DNA from: Fundicoccus_A sp052115865
GTDB lineage: Bacteria; Bacillota; Bacilli; Lactobacillales; Aerococcaceae
Assembly (NCBI RefSeq): GCF_052115865.1
Contig: NZ_JBQKME010000006.1
Location: 1-64,000, forward strand
DNA length: 64,000 nt
Direction of reading: 5' to 3'
Both the position numbers and the translations under genes were made by a program. The notes beneath the pieces are model-generated. The model saw nothing but the letters and a program-made list of their open reading frames with translations. It did not search any database and was not told where the DNA came from. Below are positions 34,837-43,410 of the stretch, in pieces; the stretch's first letter is position 1; every line of letters begins with the position of its first letter.

Positions 34837-35182
34837 GGGACATTACTTTTATGTCTTGTATTGTCAAGATCATAGTTTGTATGCAGGTTACACCAATGAT
34901 TTAAAAAAACGACTCCAAGCTCATAATGAAGGCAAAGGAGCAAAATATACTAAAAGTCGCCATCGCCGTCCGGTTCATTTACTGTATGCTGAGGCTTGGC
35001 CAACAAAACAAGCCGCGATGCGGGCTGAATGGCGGTTTAAGCAATTAAAGCGCCGCGCCAAGGAAGTTTACTTAAAGCAGCAAGGTGTAAAAGAATTGTC
35101 AGCGGCAGCGGTATTTATTTTAAATGAAGAATTTTTAAAGGAGGAGGAATTGAATGCAAAAGCAGATGAGTTATCGCAATAA
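34826..35182 (+). CDS. yazA: GIY-YIG domain protein YazA
   Basis: 118 aa. The start is the TTG at 34826, inside the end of the methyltransferase gene. UPF0213/YazA GIY-YIG fold: YVLYCQDHSLYAGYTNDLKKRLQAHNEGKGAKYTKSRHRRPV with the catalytic Tyr pair and Arg, and EWRFKQLKRRAK after it. It has a short acidic tail (about 20 residues) not seen in all homologues. Translationally coupled on both sides (overlaps of 11 and 29 bases). The nuclease substrate is not known. Confidence 0.9.
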   Translation: MENKGHYFYVLYCQDHSLYAGYTNDLKKRLQAHNEGKGAKYTKSRHRRPVHLLYAEAWPTKQAAMRAEWRFKQLKRRAKEVYLKQQGVKELSAAAVFILNEEFLKEEELNAKADELSQ

Positions 35183-36035
35183 TAGCTCTACGAGTGGGGC
35201 TTTGTATTTAGTTCCGACTCCGATTGGCAATTTGGAAGATATTACCTTACGGGCTTTGCGGATGTTAAAAGAAGTTGACTATATTTTAGCAGAAGATACT
35301 CGGCAAACGATTAAATTGTTGAATCACTTTGACATCCAGACGAAATTATATAGTTTTCATGAGCATAGTCGGACAACGGAAGTAGACCGTCACATTGAGT
35401 CCTTACAGCAAGGGCAAAGGATCGCCTTGGTTTCAGATGCAGGGATGCCTTTGATTAATGATCCTGGACATCCTTTAGTCCAAGCAGCTTTAGTCGAGGG
35501 CATTGCTGTTGTAGCTTTACCGGGTGCCAATGCCGCTTTAACGGCTTTGATTTCATCGGGTTTGGCAACAGACCGCTTCACTTACTATGGCTTTTTTCCA
35601 AGACAAGGCAAAGAACAACGTGAGTTGTTAACTTTAGTAGGCACTCGCGAGGAGACAGCTATCTTTTATGAATCACCTTATCGTTTAAAACAAACAATTG
35701 CTGCAATGCTTAAAATTTTCAAGTCAGAAACCCAAGTTGTGGTTGCCCGTGAAATCAGTAAGCAGTATGAAGAATATTTAAGGGGCAATCTTGAGGAATT
35801 GCATGAGTATTTTAAAGCCAATGACGTTAAAGGTGAAATTGTTCTTTTAGTTGAAGGTATGGGGAATCTTGTGACTGAAGAAGCTATGATTAATAGCGAC
35901 CTACCTTTAAAGGAACAGGTAGAGCAGTTAATGGCAGATTTAGGCTTGTCTGCAAAAGATGCGATTAAACAAGTCGCCAAAAATCAAGCTTTGCGTAAGC
36001 AAGATGTCTATCAAGCTTACCATGAAATTGACTAG
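35154..36035 (+). CDS. rsmI: 16S rRNA 2'-O-ribose C1402 methyltransferase RsmI
   Basis: 293 aa from ATG 35154 after AAAGGAGGAGG. Tetrapyrrole-methylase fold: LYLVPTPIGNLEDITLRALRML (about residues 17-38), ILAEDTRQT, ALVSDAGMPLINDPG, LPGANAALTALISSGL and the C-terminal ASAKDAIKQVAKNQALRKQDVYQAYHEI type tail. Last member of the conserved yabA-yabB-yazA-yabC block. Confidence 0.95.
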   Translation: MQKQMSYRNNSSTSGALYLVPTPIGNLEDITLRALRMLKEVDYILAEDTRQTIKLLNHFDIQTKLYSFHEHSRTTEVDRHIESLQQGQRIALVSDAGMPLINDPGHPLVQAALVEGIAVVALPGANAALTALISSGLATDRFTYYGFFPRQGKEQRELLTLVGTREETAIFYESPYRLKQTIAAMLKIFKSETQVVVAREISKQYEEYLRGNLEELHEYFKANDVKGEIVLLVEGMGNLVTEEAMINSDLPLKEQVEQLMADLGLSAKDAIKQVAKNQALRKQDVYQAYHEID

Positions 36036-36059
36036 GAGTTAAACAGAGAGGAGTGGGCG

Positions 36060-37052
36060 ATGCTGTACCTTATTAGTGGGGCGTTCGCCATGCTAGCAGT
36101 CTTTGCTTGGTATTACCGTCGTCCCTATCTACAACCAATTGTGTTTGTTATTTATGGGGTTGTGAGTTTAATTTTAGCCGTGTATCAATCCAGTAATTGG
36201 ACACCGATATTTATTATTCGCTATTTTTTTATGATTATTAGTACGGTCATTATTATGGTTATGCCCGTTTTTATTTTGCTGATTATGCTTTTAATGATCT
36301 ATACTTTGAGACAACAAAAACCCCTGCCATTATGGAATCGTGTCATCAATATTTTAATGATTTTATCTTTAACAGTTTTTCTTTTGTATACGCTTTGGAT
36401 CATTATTAACATTAGGACCATTGATTATACCTACTTTTTCAATTTATATAGCACCATTGCCTTGTACTTTACGATATTATTTATTAGTTATTATTTATTG
36501 ATTTTTGTGATTCATTTCTGGCCCCAAAAGAAACCGAGTAGTTTGATTGTTATTTTAGGCAGTGAAGTGACCAGTGAAGGAGAAATACCGAGTATTTTGA
36601 AGGAGCGCTTGGATTATGGCTATAACTACTATCATAAATATAGCCCTTTGGTCGACCAACCGATACAATTCATTGTGACGGGGGGAAAAGCGAGCCATTC
36701 ACGATTGAGCGAGGCCGACTATATGGCTCAGTATTTGATTCAAAAAGGGATCCCAGCAAAAAATATCATTGTGGAGTCACAAGCAAAAAATACGAATGAA
36801 AACTTTGCTTTTATTAAGCAAATTATGGATGATATGAATATTAAGCAATCCATCACCATTATTACTAGTAAATTCCATCTGCTTCGCGCCCATTTTTTTG
36901 CTTGGAAACAGTTAATAACCGCTCATTTTATTGGTTCAAGTTCTCCGCTATTGCTTTGGCCATATGCATTGGTTCGTGAGTATATTGCCTTTATCATTTT
37001 AACGAAGGAAATTAATTTTGTTTTTTTAATTTTATTGCTAATATTAAATTAA
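36060..37052 (+). CDS. YdcF-like membrane protein (DUF218)
   Basis: 330 aa from ATG 36060 after GAGAGGAG. About five N-terminal membrane segments (residues 1-150), then a soluble DUF218 domain: SSLIVILGSEVTSEGEIPSILKERLDYG, QFIVTGGKASHSRLSEADYMAQYLIQKGIPAKNIIVESQAKNTNENF and SITIITSKFHLLRAHFFA. Such proteins resemble SanA/ElyC and may act on envelope precursors. The substrate is unknown. The gene lies 25 bases after rsmI and may belong to its operon. Confidence 0.85.
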   Translation: MLYLISGAFAMLAVFAWYYRRPYLQPIVFVIYGVVSLILAVYQSSNWTPIFIIRYFFMIISTVIIMVMPVFILLIMLLMIYTLRQQKPLPLWNRVINILMILSLTVFLLYTLWIIINIRTIDYTYFFNLYSTIALYFTILFISYYLLIFVIHFWPQKKPSSLIVILGSEVTSEGEIPSILKERLDYGYNYYHKYSPLVDQPIQFIVTGGKASHSRLSEADYMAQYLIQKGIPAKNIIVESQAKNTNENFAFIKQIMDDMNIKQSITIITSKFHLLRAHFFAWKQLITAHFIGSSSPLLLWPYALVREYIAFIILTKEINFVFLILLLILN

Positions 37053-37091
37053 GTTGAAAATTAGAACAGGAAAAAACAAGGAGTGTTATCA

Positions 37092-37301
37092 ATGGCATTA
37101 AAAGATGAAGATTTCTTATTGAAACAAACGAAGGATATTGACAAAGCTTTGGAAGATCTTGGCTTAACCTATGAGGAAGAGTTAAAAGAAGATGAATGGA
37201 CTGATCCGGTAGATCAATACGACTTTGATTTAAGCAGCATTGAAAAAGAAGAGGATGTCGATGTCAAACCGGCGAAGAAAAAGCCATTTTGGAAAAGATA
37301 A
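37092..37301 (+). CDS. small acidic protein of unknown function
   Basis: 69 aa from ATG 37092 after AAGGAGTG. Very acidic centre (YEEELKEDEWTDPVDQYDFDLSSIEKEEDVDV) and a basic tail (KPAKKKPFWKR). Soluble, no known domain. Its stop codon overlaps the start of tag (TAATG), so the two are translated together. I do not recognise it. Confidence 0.6.
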   Translation: MALKDEDFLLKQTKDIDKALEDLGLTYEEELKEDEWTDPVDQYDFDLSSIEKEEDVDVKPAKKKPFWKR

Positions 37302-37846
37302 TGAAACGTTGTGAATGGATTCAAGACAAACCTGATTTCTACGTTGATTACCATGATCATGTATGGGGGAAGCCGGAACATAACGACCGCCAATTATTTA
37401 AATGGTTAATTCTTGAAATGTTTCATATCGGCCTATCTTGGCAACTTGTCTTATCTAAAGAAGAGAATTTTGCCAAAGCCTTCGATGATTATGATTATCA
37501 ACTGATTGCTCGCTATAATGAGGCCGATATTTTACGTTTAATGGATGATGCAGGCATCATTCGCCACCGTAAAAAAATTGAAGCGGCCATCCAAAATGCC
37601 AAAGCCTTTTTAGGCCTTCAAGCAGAGTGGGGAAGTTTTAATGCCTTTATCTGGCATTTCACCAATGGTGAGACGGTCTTTCGTTTTAAAAATGAACCCA
37701 TGAAAGCTTCGTCAGATTTAAGTGATCAAGTGACAGCCATCCTTAAGCAAGCAGGCTTTAATTTTTTAGGCAGTGTGACCGTCTATTCTTATTTACAAGC
37801 AATCGGGATGATTAATGACCATGATTGGGATTGTGAATTTAGGTAA
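37301..37846 (+). CDS. tag: DNA-3-methyladenine glycosylase I
   Basis: 181 aa from ATG 37301, overlapping the previous stop by one base. Tag family: MKRCEWIQ (zinc-snap Cys), YHDHVWGKPEHNDRQLFKWLILEMFHIGLSWQLVLSKEENF (His ligand, conserved Trp and Glu), and the C-terminal NDHDWDCEF with the remaining His/Cys ligands. Removes 3-methyladenine from alkylated DNA. Confidence 0.93.
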   Translation: MKRCEWIQDKPDFYVDYHDHVWGKPEHNDRQLFKWLILEMFHIGLSWQLVLSKEENFAKAFDDYDYQLIARYNEADILRLMDDAGIIRHRKKIEAAIQNAKAFLGLQAEWGSFNAFIWHFTNGETVFRFKNEPMKASSDLSDQVTAILKQAGFNFLGSVTVYSYLQAIGMINDHDWDCEFR

Positions 37847-37883
37847 AAAGACTAAATTCAAAGACTAAGGAGGTACAATCAAT

Positions 37884-38627
37884 TTGGCGTTTTTTGGCAA
37901 TATTGATTTTAATGATTTAACAGAAACAGAACGTTACATCTATGATTTTATGACGAGTAATAGTAATAAAATACCCTACATGCGTGTTCGCGAAATTGCC
38001 GATGAATCGCATACCTCAGCGTCATCGGTCATGCGTTTTATACGTAAATTGGGCTATGAGAGTTTTACTGACTTTCGTTCGCACTATCAAACATCAAAAT
38101 TAGAACTCAATGACTTACTTGATGGCATGACTTTTTTAGATAAGGACAACTTTCCCAATGATTTGGCCGCCAAAATTCGGCAAATCGCCTTACTTATTCG
38201 CGATTGCGAAAATATTATTTTTGTAGGCATCGGCTCATCTGGTTCGATATGCCAGTACGCTGAGCGTCGCTTTGCCTTGTTAGGCTACAATACCTATGCA
38301 ATGACCGACCCAACCTACCCTGTTTTCGCTAAATTAAGAAATACGTCCAATAATGTGGTGGTCATGCTGTCCATTTCAGGCGCAACAACTGAGTTGTTGG
38401 AACTCGCCAATGCCTTTAAAACCAAACGTGACTTTACCACGGTTGCTATTACAGGCGCAGCAGAAAGTCCACTCGCTAAAATGTCTGAACATGTTCTTCA
38501 CTACCGGGTAGAGCGAAGAACCTTGCATCGATTTGAGGATATTAGCAGCCAAATTCCTAGTATCTTTCTAATTGAGTCACTCTCAGAGGCCGTTCTTCAA
38601 CTCGAAGACCCAACCCCCTCTGAATAA
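37884..38627 (+). CDS. MurR/RpiR-family sugar-responsive regulator
   Basis: 247 aa from TTG 37884, ten bases after AAGGAGG. The N-terminal RpiR HTH (FMTSNSNKIPYMRVREIADESHTSASSVMRFIRKLGYESFTDFRSHY) is followed by a SIS domain (IIFVGIGSSGSICQYAERRFALLGYNTY..VVMLSISGATTELLELANAF). SIS domains bind phosphosugars, so it should sense a sugar phosphate made in the pathway encoded downstream. Followed by a terminator and then a palindrome likely to be its operator. The stop codon is inside a full dispersed-motif copy. Confidence 0.88.
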   Translation: MAFFGNIDFNDLTETERYIYDFMTSNSNKIPYMRVREIADESHTSASSVMRFIRKLGYESFTDFRSHYQTSKLELNDLLDGMTFLDKDNFPNDLAAKIRQIALLIRDCENIIFVGIGSSGSICQYAERRFALLGYNTYAMTDPTYPVFAKLRNTSNNVVVMLSISGATTELLELANAFKTKRDFTTVAITGAAESPLAKMSEHVLHYRVERRTLHRFEDISSQIPSIFLIESLSEAVLQLEDPTPSE

Positions 38628-38638
38628 ATATCCCTGCA
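38623..38638 (+). repeat. dispersed motif, full match (GAATAAATATCCCTGC)
   Basis: Overlaps the TAA stop of the RpiR-family gene. Confidence 0.85.
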
Positions 38639-38654
38639 ACAAAAACAATTTATT

Positions 38655-38706
38655 AAAAAAACGGCAGTCTGACGGCGCTACAATTTTCGTCAGCTGCCGC
38701 TTTTTT
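38655..38706 (+). terminator. intrinsic terminator after the RpiR-family gene
   Basis: Arms AACGGCAG..GACG / CGTC..CTGCCG then CTTTTTT. Confidence 0.85.
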
Positions 38707-38732
38707 GTGCGGTAACAAAGGTTTTAAATCTT

Positions 38733-38751
38733 CTGGTACAACTTGTACCAG
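38733..38751. promoter_or_regulatory. 19-bp perfect palindrome, probable regulator operator
   Basis: CTGGTACAACTTGTACCAG lies 61 bases (centre to -35) before the promoter of the phospho-beta-glucosidase gene. A second GGTACA-N3-TGTACC site stands in the same relation to the next promoter (40335-40353). The adjacent RpiR-type regulator is the obvious candidate binder. Confidence 0.7.
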
Positions 38752-38802
38752 ACTGACACTTATTTCTTTATCTCGAATCTTTACCTAAATAGCGAACTCA
38801 GA

Positions 38803-38831
38803 TTGTTTAAAGAACTAGCTCAACCTATACT
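38803..38831 (+). promoter_or_regulatory. probable promoter of the phospho-beta-glucosidase gene
   Basis: TTGTTT, 17 bases, TATACT: the same hexamers and spacing as the promoter at 40407. It is close to the start codon, so the leader would be very short; the GGAGG at 38832 would then lie at or before the transcript start. Confidence 0.5.
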
Positions 38832-38845
38832 GGGAGGTAAAGGAT

Positions 38846-40303
38846 GTGAGAGTTATGCAAGAAAATAAAAAACAAATGCCCGCAGATTTCCTATGGGGCG
38901 GGGCAGTTGCAGCTCACCAAATCGAAGGTGGCTGGAATGCTGATGGCAAAGGTATGTCTATTGCGGATGTTATGACAGGAGGCGCCAATGGTGTCGCTCG
39001 TGAAATTACAGATGGGATTGTAGAAGGTAAATACTACCCAAACCATGAAGCCATTGATTTTTATCACCGTTACAAAGAAGATATTCAGTTATTTAAAGAG
39101 TTAGGGCTAAAAGCTTTTAGAACTTCGATCAATTGGACACGTATTTTTCCTAAGGGAGATGAAACAAGTCCTAATGAAGCAGGTTTACAATTTTATGATG
39201 ACTTATTCGATGAATTATTAGCAGCAGGAATTGAACCAATTATTACACTATCGCATTTTGAAATCCCTTATCATTTATATAAGGAATATGGTGGCTTTAG
39301 AAATAAAAAACTAATTGATTTCTTTACGCATTTCGCAGAAACCGTTATGACGCGCTATAAAGATAAAGTGAAGTATTGGATGACCTTTAATGAAATTAAT
39401 AACCAAGCCGATGGACAACATGATTTACATGTTTGGACAAACTCTGCTATTCGCTTCGAAGAAGGTGAAAACAAAGAAGAAATTATTTATCAGGCTGGAT
39501 TAAATGAGCTGATTGCTAGTGCCAAAGTCGTAAAATTAGGCCATGAGATTAATCCTAATTTTGAAATAGGCTGTATGATGGCTTATGTTCCTATCTACCC
39601 TTATTCAAGTAATCCAGATGATCAAATGGCGGCTTTAAAAACAATGCAACGTCGTTTCTTCTACAGTGATATTCATGTGCGAGGTGAAATTCCAGCTTAT
39701 ATTTTAAATGAATGGGAACGTAAAAATTATCAAATCGATTATAGTCAAGAAGAGCTGGATGCTTTAAAAAATGGAAAAGTTGACTATATTGGATTTTCTT
39801 ACTATATGTCAGGGACTGTGACAGCCATTGATGCCTTAGCTGGCCAAGCTATTTCAGATTACCCTAATGCTAAAATGTTAGCTAATCCATTTGTTAAAGC
39901 GAGTGACTGGGGCTGGCAAATAGATCCTGTTGGTCTACGTTATACGCTGAATCTGATTTATGAGCGCTACAATTTGCCGTTATTTATTGTGGAGAATGGT
40001 TTTGGTGCTTACGATAAAAAAGATGCGGATGGAAAAGTCCATGATGATTACCGCGTGGCCTATCTCAAGGCTCATATTGAAGCCATGAAAGCCAGTGTGT
40101 TAGAAGATGGCGTCGATTTAATTGGTTATACGCCTTGGGGGATCATTGATATTGTCAGCTTTGGGACAGGTGAGATGGAAAAACGTTATGGTATGATATA
40201 TGTCGATAAAGACAATCAAGGTAACGGAACATTGGATCGTTCGAAAAAAGAATCCTTTAAGTGGTATCAAGAAGTCATTGCCTCAAATGGTGAAAAGCTT
40301 TAA
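38846..40303 (+). CDS. GH1 6-phospho-beta-glucosidase
   Basis: 485 aa from GTG 38846 (GGAGG nine bases before); ATG 38855 is a possible start. Glycoside hydrolase family 1: FLWGGAVAAHQIEGGW near residue 15, acid/base Glu in MTFNEINNQ near 186, nucleophile Glu in FIVENGFGAYD near 383, and YTPWGIIDIVS. The loop SFGTGEMEKRYGMIYVD near 440 keeps the Ser, Lys and Tyr that hold the 6-phosphate in phospho-glucosidases. It hydrolyses 6-phospho-beta-glucosides in the cytoplasm. No PTS gene is in the window; the ROK kinase three genes on could supply the phosphate. Confidence 0.9.
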   Translation: MRVMQENKKQMPADFLWGGAVAAHQIEGGWNADGKGMSIADVMTGGANGVAREITDGIVEGKYYPNHEAIDFYHRYKEDIQLFKELGLKAFRTSINWTRIFPKGDETSPNEAGLQFYDDLFDELLAAGIEPIITLSHFEIPYHLYKEYGGFRNKKLIDFFTHFAETVMTRYKDKVKYWMTFNEINNQADGQHDLHVWTNSAIRFEEGENKEEIIYQAGLNELIASAKVVKLGHEINPNFEIGCMMAYVPIYPYSSNPDDQMAALKTMQRRFFYSDIHVRGEIPAYILNEWERKNYQIDYSQEELDALKNGKVDYIGFSYYMSGTVTAIDALAGQAISDYPNAKMLANPFVKASDWGWQIDPVGLRYTLNLIYERYNLPLFIVENGFGAYDKKDADGKVHDDYRVAYLKAHIEAMKASVLEDGVDLIGYTPWGIIDIVSFGTGEMEKRYGMIYVDKDNQGNGTLDRSKKESFKWYQEVIASNGEKL

Positions 40304-40334
40304 TCTATCAATACAACATGGGTCAGGCTCATCG

Positions 40335-40353
40335 CTGGTACAAAGTGTACCGC
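40335..40353. promoter_or_regulatory. second GGTACA-N3-TGTACC operator-like palindrome
   Basis: CTGGTACAAAGTGTACCGC with inner arms GGTACA / TGTACC, centre 63 bases before the -35 at 40407. Confidence 0.6.
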
Positions 40354-40406
40354 GATGAAGTCTGGTCTCAATATGATGAAACCAAAATCAATAGGGCGGT
40401 CATCTA

Positions 40407-40435
40407 TTGTTTACCCAATGGAGATAAAATATACT
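40407..40435 (+). promoter_or_regulatory. promoter of the LacI-ROK-ABC-GH30 operon
   Basis: TTGTTT at 40407, 17 bases, TATACT at 40430. It fixes transcription of the operon just upstream of the LacI-type operator. Confidence 0.7.
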
Positions 40436-40471
40436 AGGTCTAACAATAAGAAAGAAAGCGGTTAAATGAAA

Positions 40472-40487
40472 ATTTAAACGTTTAAAT
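40472..40487. promoter_or_regulatory. LacI-family operator
   Basis: ATTTAAACGTTTAAAT is a perfect 16-base palindrome with the central CG typical of LacI/GalR operators. It lies between the promoter and the regulator's start codon, so autorepression is likely. Confidence 0.7.
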
Positions 40488-40494
40488 AAAAACT

Positions 40495-41511
40495 ATGACA
40501 GATAAAAGAACCACGATCAAAGATATCGCCCGCAAAGCAAATGTCTCTATTGCGACCGTATCAAATGTGTTAAATGATATTGATGTCGTAAAACCAAAAA
40601 CAAAGCAGCGTGTGTTGGCTATTGCTGAACAATTAAATTACATTCCCAATTTACGAGCGAAACAGCTTCAATCAGGCGAGACCAAAATGATTGGCTTTTT
40701 TTGCAACTCGATTAGTGGTCCTTACTTTAATCCTTTAGTAGAGTCGGTGGCTAAAGTTGCAGAAGCCAACGGTTACGGGATTAATATTTTATTATCAAAT
40801 GATCAAAATATGCTGAGGCGAAATATTTTAGGCAATCTCGTCGATGGCATTATTGGTTTTGAAGACCTGATTTCAAACCGTGAGCTACAGCTACTAAAAA
40901 CCAATCGCATTAAAGCGGTATTTATTGATCGGATGATTCAAGATGAAACGATTGGCAGTGTGACCTTTGATTCTTTTCAAAAAGGGAAGGAACTAACGGA
41001 ATATTTAATTCAACAAGGTCATCAAAAAATTGGCTTTATTTTAGGAAAAGTCGGTATTTATGATAGCAATGAACGCTATAAAGGCTTTTTAACAGCGATG
41101 GATGCAGCCGGCTTATCCGTTGACAGCGAGCATATTTATCATGGTGAATTTGAATTAGAACCAGCCTATCAATGTCTGACGGATTTTTTAAAAACAACCC
41201 CCTCGAATAAATATCCCACTGCGATTATTGCAGGCAATGATTTGAGTGCTATTGGAGCCTATAAAGCCATATGCGACTTTCAATTAAGGGTACCGGAAGA
41301 TATAAGTCTCGTGAGTTTTGATGGTTTTGATTTAGAAGCCAATGAACGACCAAATTTAACTGGTATTCATAATCCGATTTATGAACAGGCACGTTTATCC
41401 GTGGAACACTTGATTGCAATGATTCATCGGGAAAAAACTGGCGAAGCCATCACGATTAAAGGGCATTTTGTAGAAGGTGATACTGTGGGCCAAATGATGA
41501 AGGAGAGATGA
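40495..41511 (+). CDS. LacI/GalR-family repressor
   Basis: 338 aa from ATG 40495; the ribosome binding site is weak. The N-terminal HTH TIKDIARKANVSIATVSNVLN (residues 6-26) with hinge helix ..NLRAKQLQSG precedes a periplasmic-binding-like effector domain (MIGFFCNSISGPYFNPLVESV.., AIIAGNDLSAIGAYKAI, SLVSFDGFDLEANERP). First gene of the operon and probably the repressor of it through the palindrome at 40472. Its inducer is likely a beta-glucoside. A GAATAAATATCCC copy lies inside at 41205. Confidence 0.9.
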   Translation: MTDKRTTIKDIARKANVSIATVSNVLNDIDVVKPKTKQRVLAIAEQLNYIPNLRAKQLQSGETKMIGFFCNSISGPYFNPLVESVAKVAEANGYGINILLSNDQNMLRRNILGNLVDGIIGFEDLISNRELQLLKTNRIKAVFIDRMIQDETIGSVTFDSFQKGKELTEYLIQQGHQKIGFILGKVGIYDSNERYKGFLTAMDAAGLSVDSEHIYHGEFELEPAYQCLTDFLKTTPSNKYPTAIIAGNDLSAIGAYKAICDFQLRVPEDISLVSFDGFDLEANERPNLTGIHNPIYEQARLSVEHLIAMIHREKTGEAITIKGHFVEGDTVGQMMKER

Positions 41512-41512
41512 C

Positions 41513-42445
41513 ATGTACATTGGAATAGATGTCGGTGGTACAACCATTAAGTATAGTTTACTAACGACACAAGGTGAGGTGATTGATAAACAAAGTGTTT
41601 CAACACCTAAAGAAAGAACAGATTTTATTGATGAATTAGTTAAGATTATTAACGATTTAAGTCAAGCAGAAAAAGTAGACGGAATTGGCATTAGCATGCC
41701 AGGTATTGTCCGCCAAGATGGCTATCTGATAACGGCTGGTTCGATTAAAGCCCTGGATGATTTTCCATTGCGGGACACCTTATTAGAACGAACAAACCAT
41801 CAATATGACATTGTGATTGAAAATGATGCGAATGCGGTGGCTTTTGCTGAAAAATGGATTGGTAACGCACAAGGTGTTGATAATTATGTGTGTTTAGTTT
41901 TAGGGACAGGTGTCGGTGGTGGCATTGTGATTAATGGTGATATTTATAGAGGGGCTCATGGTATGGCAGGTGAATTTGGTTGGATGTTGATTGACCACTT
42001 ACCTGAAGAAGGCAATATTGAAGCGGCTTCCGTTAATTATCATTCCGCAGTCGTTTTAGGTTTATGCCAGCAATACAATGAATTAAAAGCCAAAGACAAT
42101 CCAAGTTTTGAGCCGATCAATGATGCCCGTATTATTTTTGATTCAGAAGAAACGGATCCGATTGCGGCAATGGTCTTAAAGCATTTTTACCGTGATATTG
42201 CGATTACTATTTTAAATCTCTATGCCAATTTCGATCCAGCTTTAGTCTTGATTGGTGGTGCTATCAGCACGAATGCCCATTTTATGGATCGTTTACGAGA
42301 AACAGTCGATGATTATAGTCGACGACACAACAGTATTGCTTATGTAATGGGGAAAACGATTGGGCCCATCAAAGCAACACATTTACAAAATGATGCCGGT
42401 ATGATTGGTGCTGTCTACCGCTTGCATCAAGAGAAGGGAGAGTAA
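41513..42445 (+). CDS. ROK-family sugar kinase
   Basis: 310 aa from ATG 41513, one base after the LacI stop. ATP-binding YIGIDVGGTTIKYSLL (residues 2-17), ENDANAVAFAEKWIG (catalytic Asp region near 104), LGTGVGGGIVINGDIYRGAHGMAGEFGWM and GGAIS near 245. The usual ROK zinc cluster CxCGxxGCxE after the GHxxxxxGEFG block is absent. From memory this is also the case in beta-glucoside kinases of the BglK type, which phosphorylate cellobiose or gentiobiose at O6. Together with the GH1 phospho-glucosidase this suggests BglK-like activity; plain glucokinase is the alternative. Confidence 0.85.
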   Translation: MYIGIDVGGTTIKYSLLTTQGEVIDKQSVSTPKERTDFIDELVKIINDLSQAEKVDGIGISMPGIVRQDGYLITAGSIKALDDFPLRDTLLERTNHQYDIVIENDANAVAFAEKWIGNAQGVDNYVCLVLGTGVGGGIVINGDIYRGAHGMAGEFGWMLIDHLPEEGNIEAASVNYHSAVVLGLCQQYNELKAKDNPSFEPINDARIIFDSEETDPIAAMVLKHFYRDIAITILNLYANFDPALVLIGGAISTNAHFMDRLRETVDDYSRRHNSIAYVMGKTIGPIKATHLQNDAGMIGAVYRLHQEKGE

Positions 42446-42448
42446 CCA

Positions 42449-43396
42449 ATGAATGTAGCAACGAAACCAAAACGAACTGAACGCCTTAAACGTTGGTTTA
42501 AGCAGTTTTTCGAGCAATGGGAATTGCAAACCATGGTATGGCCAGGCGTTATTTTTATGGTGATTTTTAACTTTATTCCTATTTATGGCTTATCAATTGC
42601 GTTTAAAAGTTACACCGTTATGGATACCATGCAAACAGCCCCTTGGGTAGGTTTTGATAACTTTGAAATTATATTAAAAGATAAATTTTTCTGGGATTCA
42701 GTTGTTAATACTTTAGCCATTAGTTTTCTAAAAATAATTATCGGTTTTGCTTTACCGATTATATTGGCTATCATGATTTTTGAACTTCGACAAGGACCTT
42801 TTAAAAAACTTGTTCAAACCATCTCTTACATGCCTTATTTTCTTTCATGGATTGTATTAGGTGGGATGCTGATTAACTGGTTATCGACAACAGGCTTGTT
42901 AAATACGATTTTAGCAGGACTTGGTTTTGAAATCCGTAATCAGAATTATTTATTAGATGCGGATAATTATTATTGGATCGCGGTTTTATCTGACATTTGG
43001 AAGAATACGGGTTGGGGGACGATTTTATATTTAGCCACCCTTTCTAAAATCGATCCAACCTATTATGAGGCGGCAAAAATCGATGGAGCGAGCCGGATGC
43101 AGCAGACGACGAGAATTACTCTGCCGATGTTGCGAGGTATTATTAGTTTGAATCTGATTTTAACGATTTCTGGCTTGTTAGGCTCTAACTTGGATCAAAC
43201 GATGGTATTGATTAATAGTCAAAACCGTTCGAAAGCGGAAGTCATTAACTCTTATGTGTTTGATATGGGGATTGCGCAAGGTGACTTCTCATATGCGACC
43301 GCTGTTGGTTTAGGTGTGTCACTTGTTTCGGTTATTTTGTTAATTATTTCTAACCAAATGACCAAACGCTTGAATGACAATACGTCGGTCTTATAG
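42449..43396 (+). CDS. sugar ABC transporter permease (LplB-type)
   Basis: 315 aa, six membrane segments, EAA loop YEAAKIDGASRMQQTTRITLPMLRG near residues 207-231. MalF/LplB-like permease of the CUT1 class in the cytoplasmic membrane. Pairs with the next gene. No ATPase is encoded in the operon; in related Firmicutes systems a shared MsmX-type ATPase elsewhere energises such permeases. Confidence 0.9.
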   Translation: MNVATKPKRTERLKRWFKQFFEQWELQTMVWPGVIFMVIFNFIPIYGLSIAFKSYTVMDTMQTAPWVGFDNFEIILKDKFFWDSVVNTLAISFLKIIIGFALPIILAIMIFELRQGPFKKLVQTISYMPYFLSWIVLGGMLINWLSTTGLLNTILAGLGFEIRNQNYLLDADNYYWIAVLSDIWKNTGWGTILYLATLSKIDPTYYEAAKIDGASRMQQTTRITLPMLRGIISLNLILTISGLLGSNLDQTMVLINSQNRSKAEVINSYVFDMGIAQGDFSYATAVGLGVSLVSVILLIISNQMTKRLNDNTSVL

Positions 43397-43410
43397 AAAG
43401 GAGACTATCC

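Noticed and set aside
40318..40437. 39-codon frame after the GH1 gene
   Set aside because: It has no ribosome binding site and contains both the second palindrome and a good promoter for the next operon.
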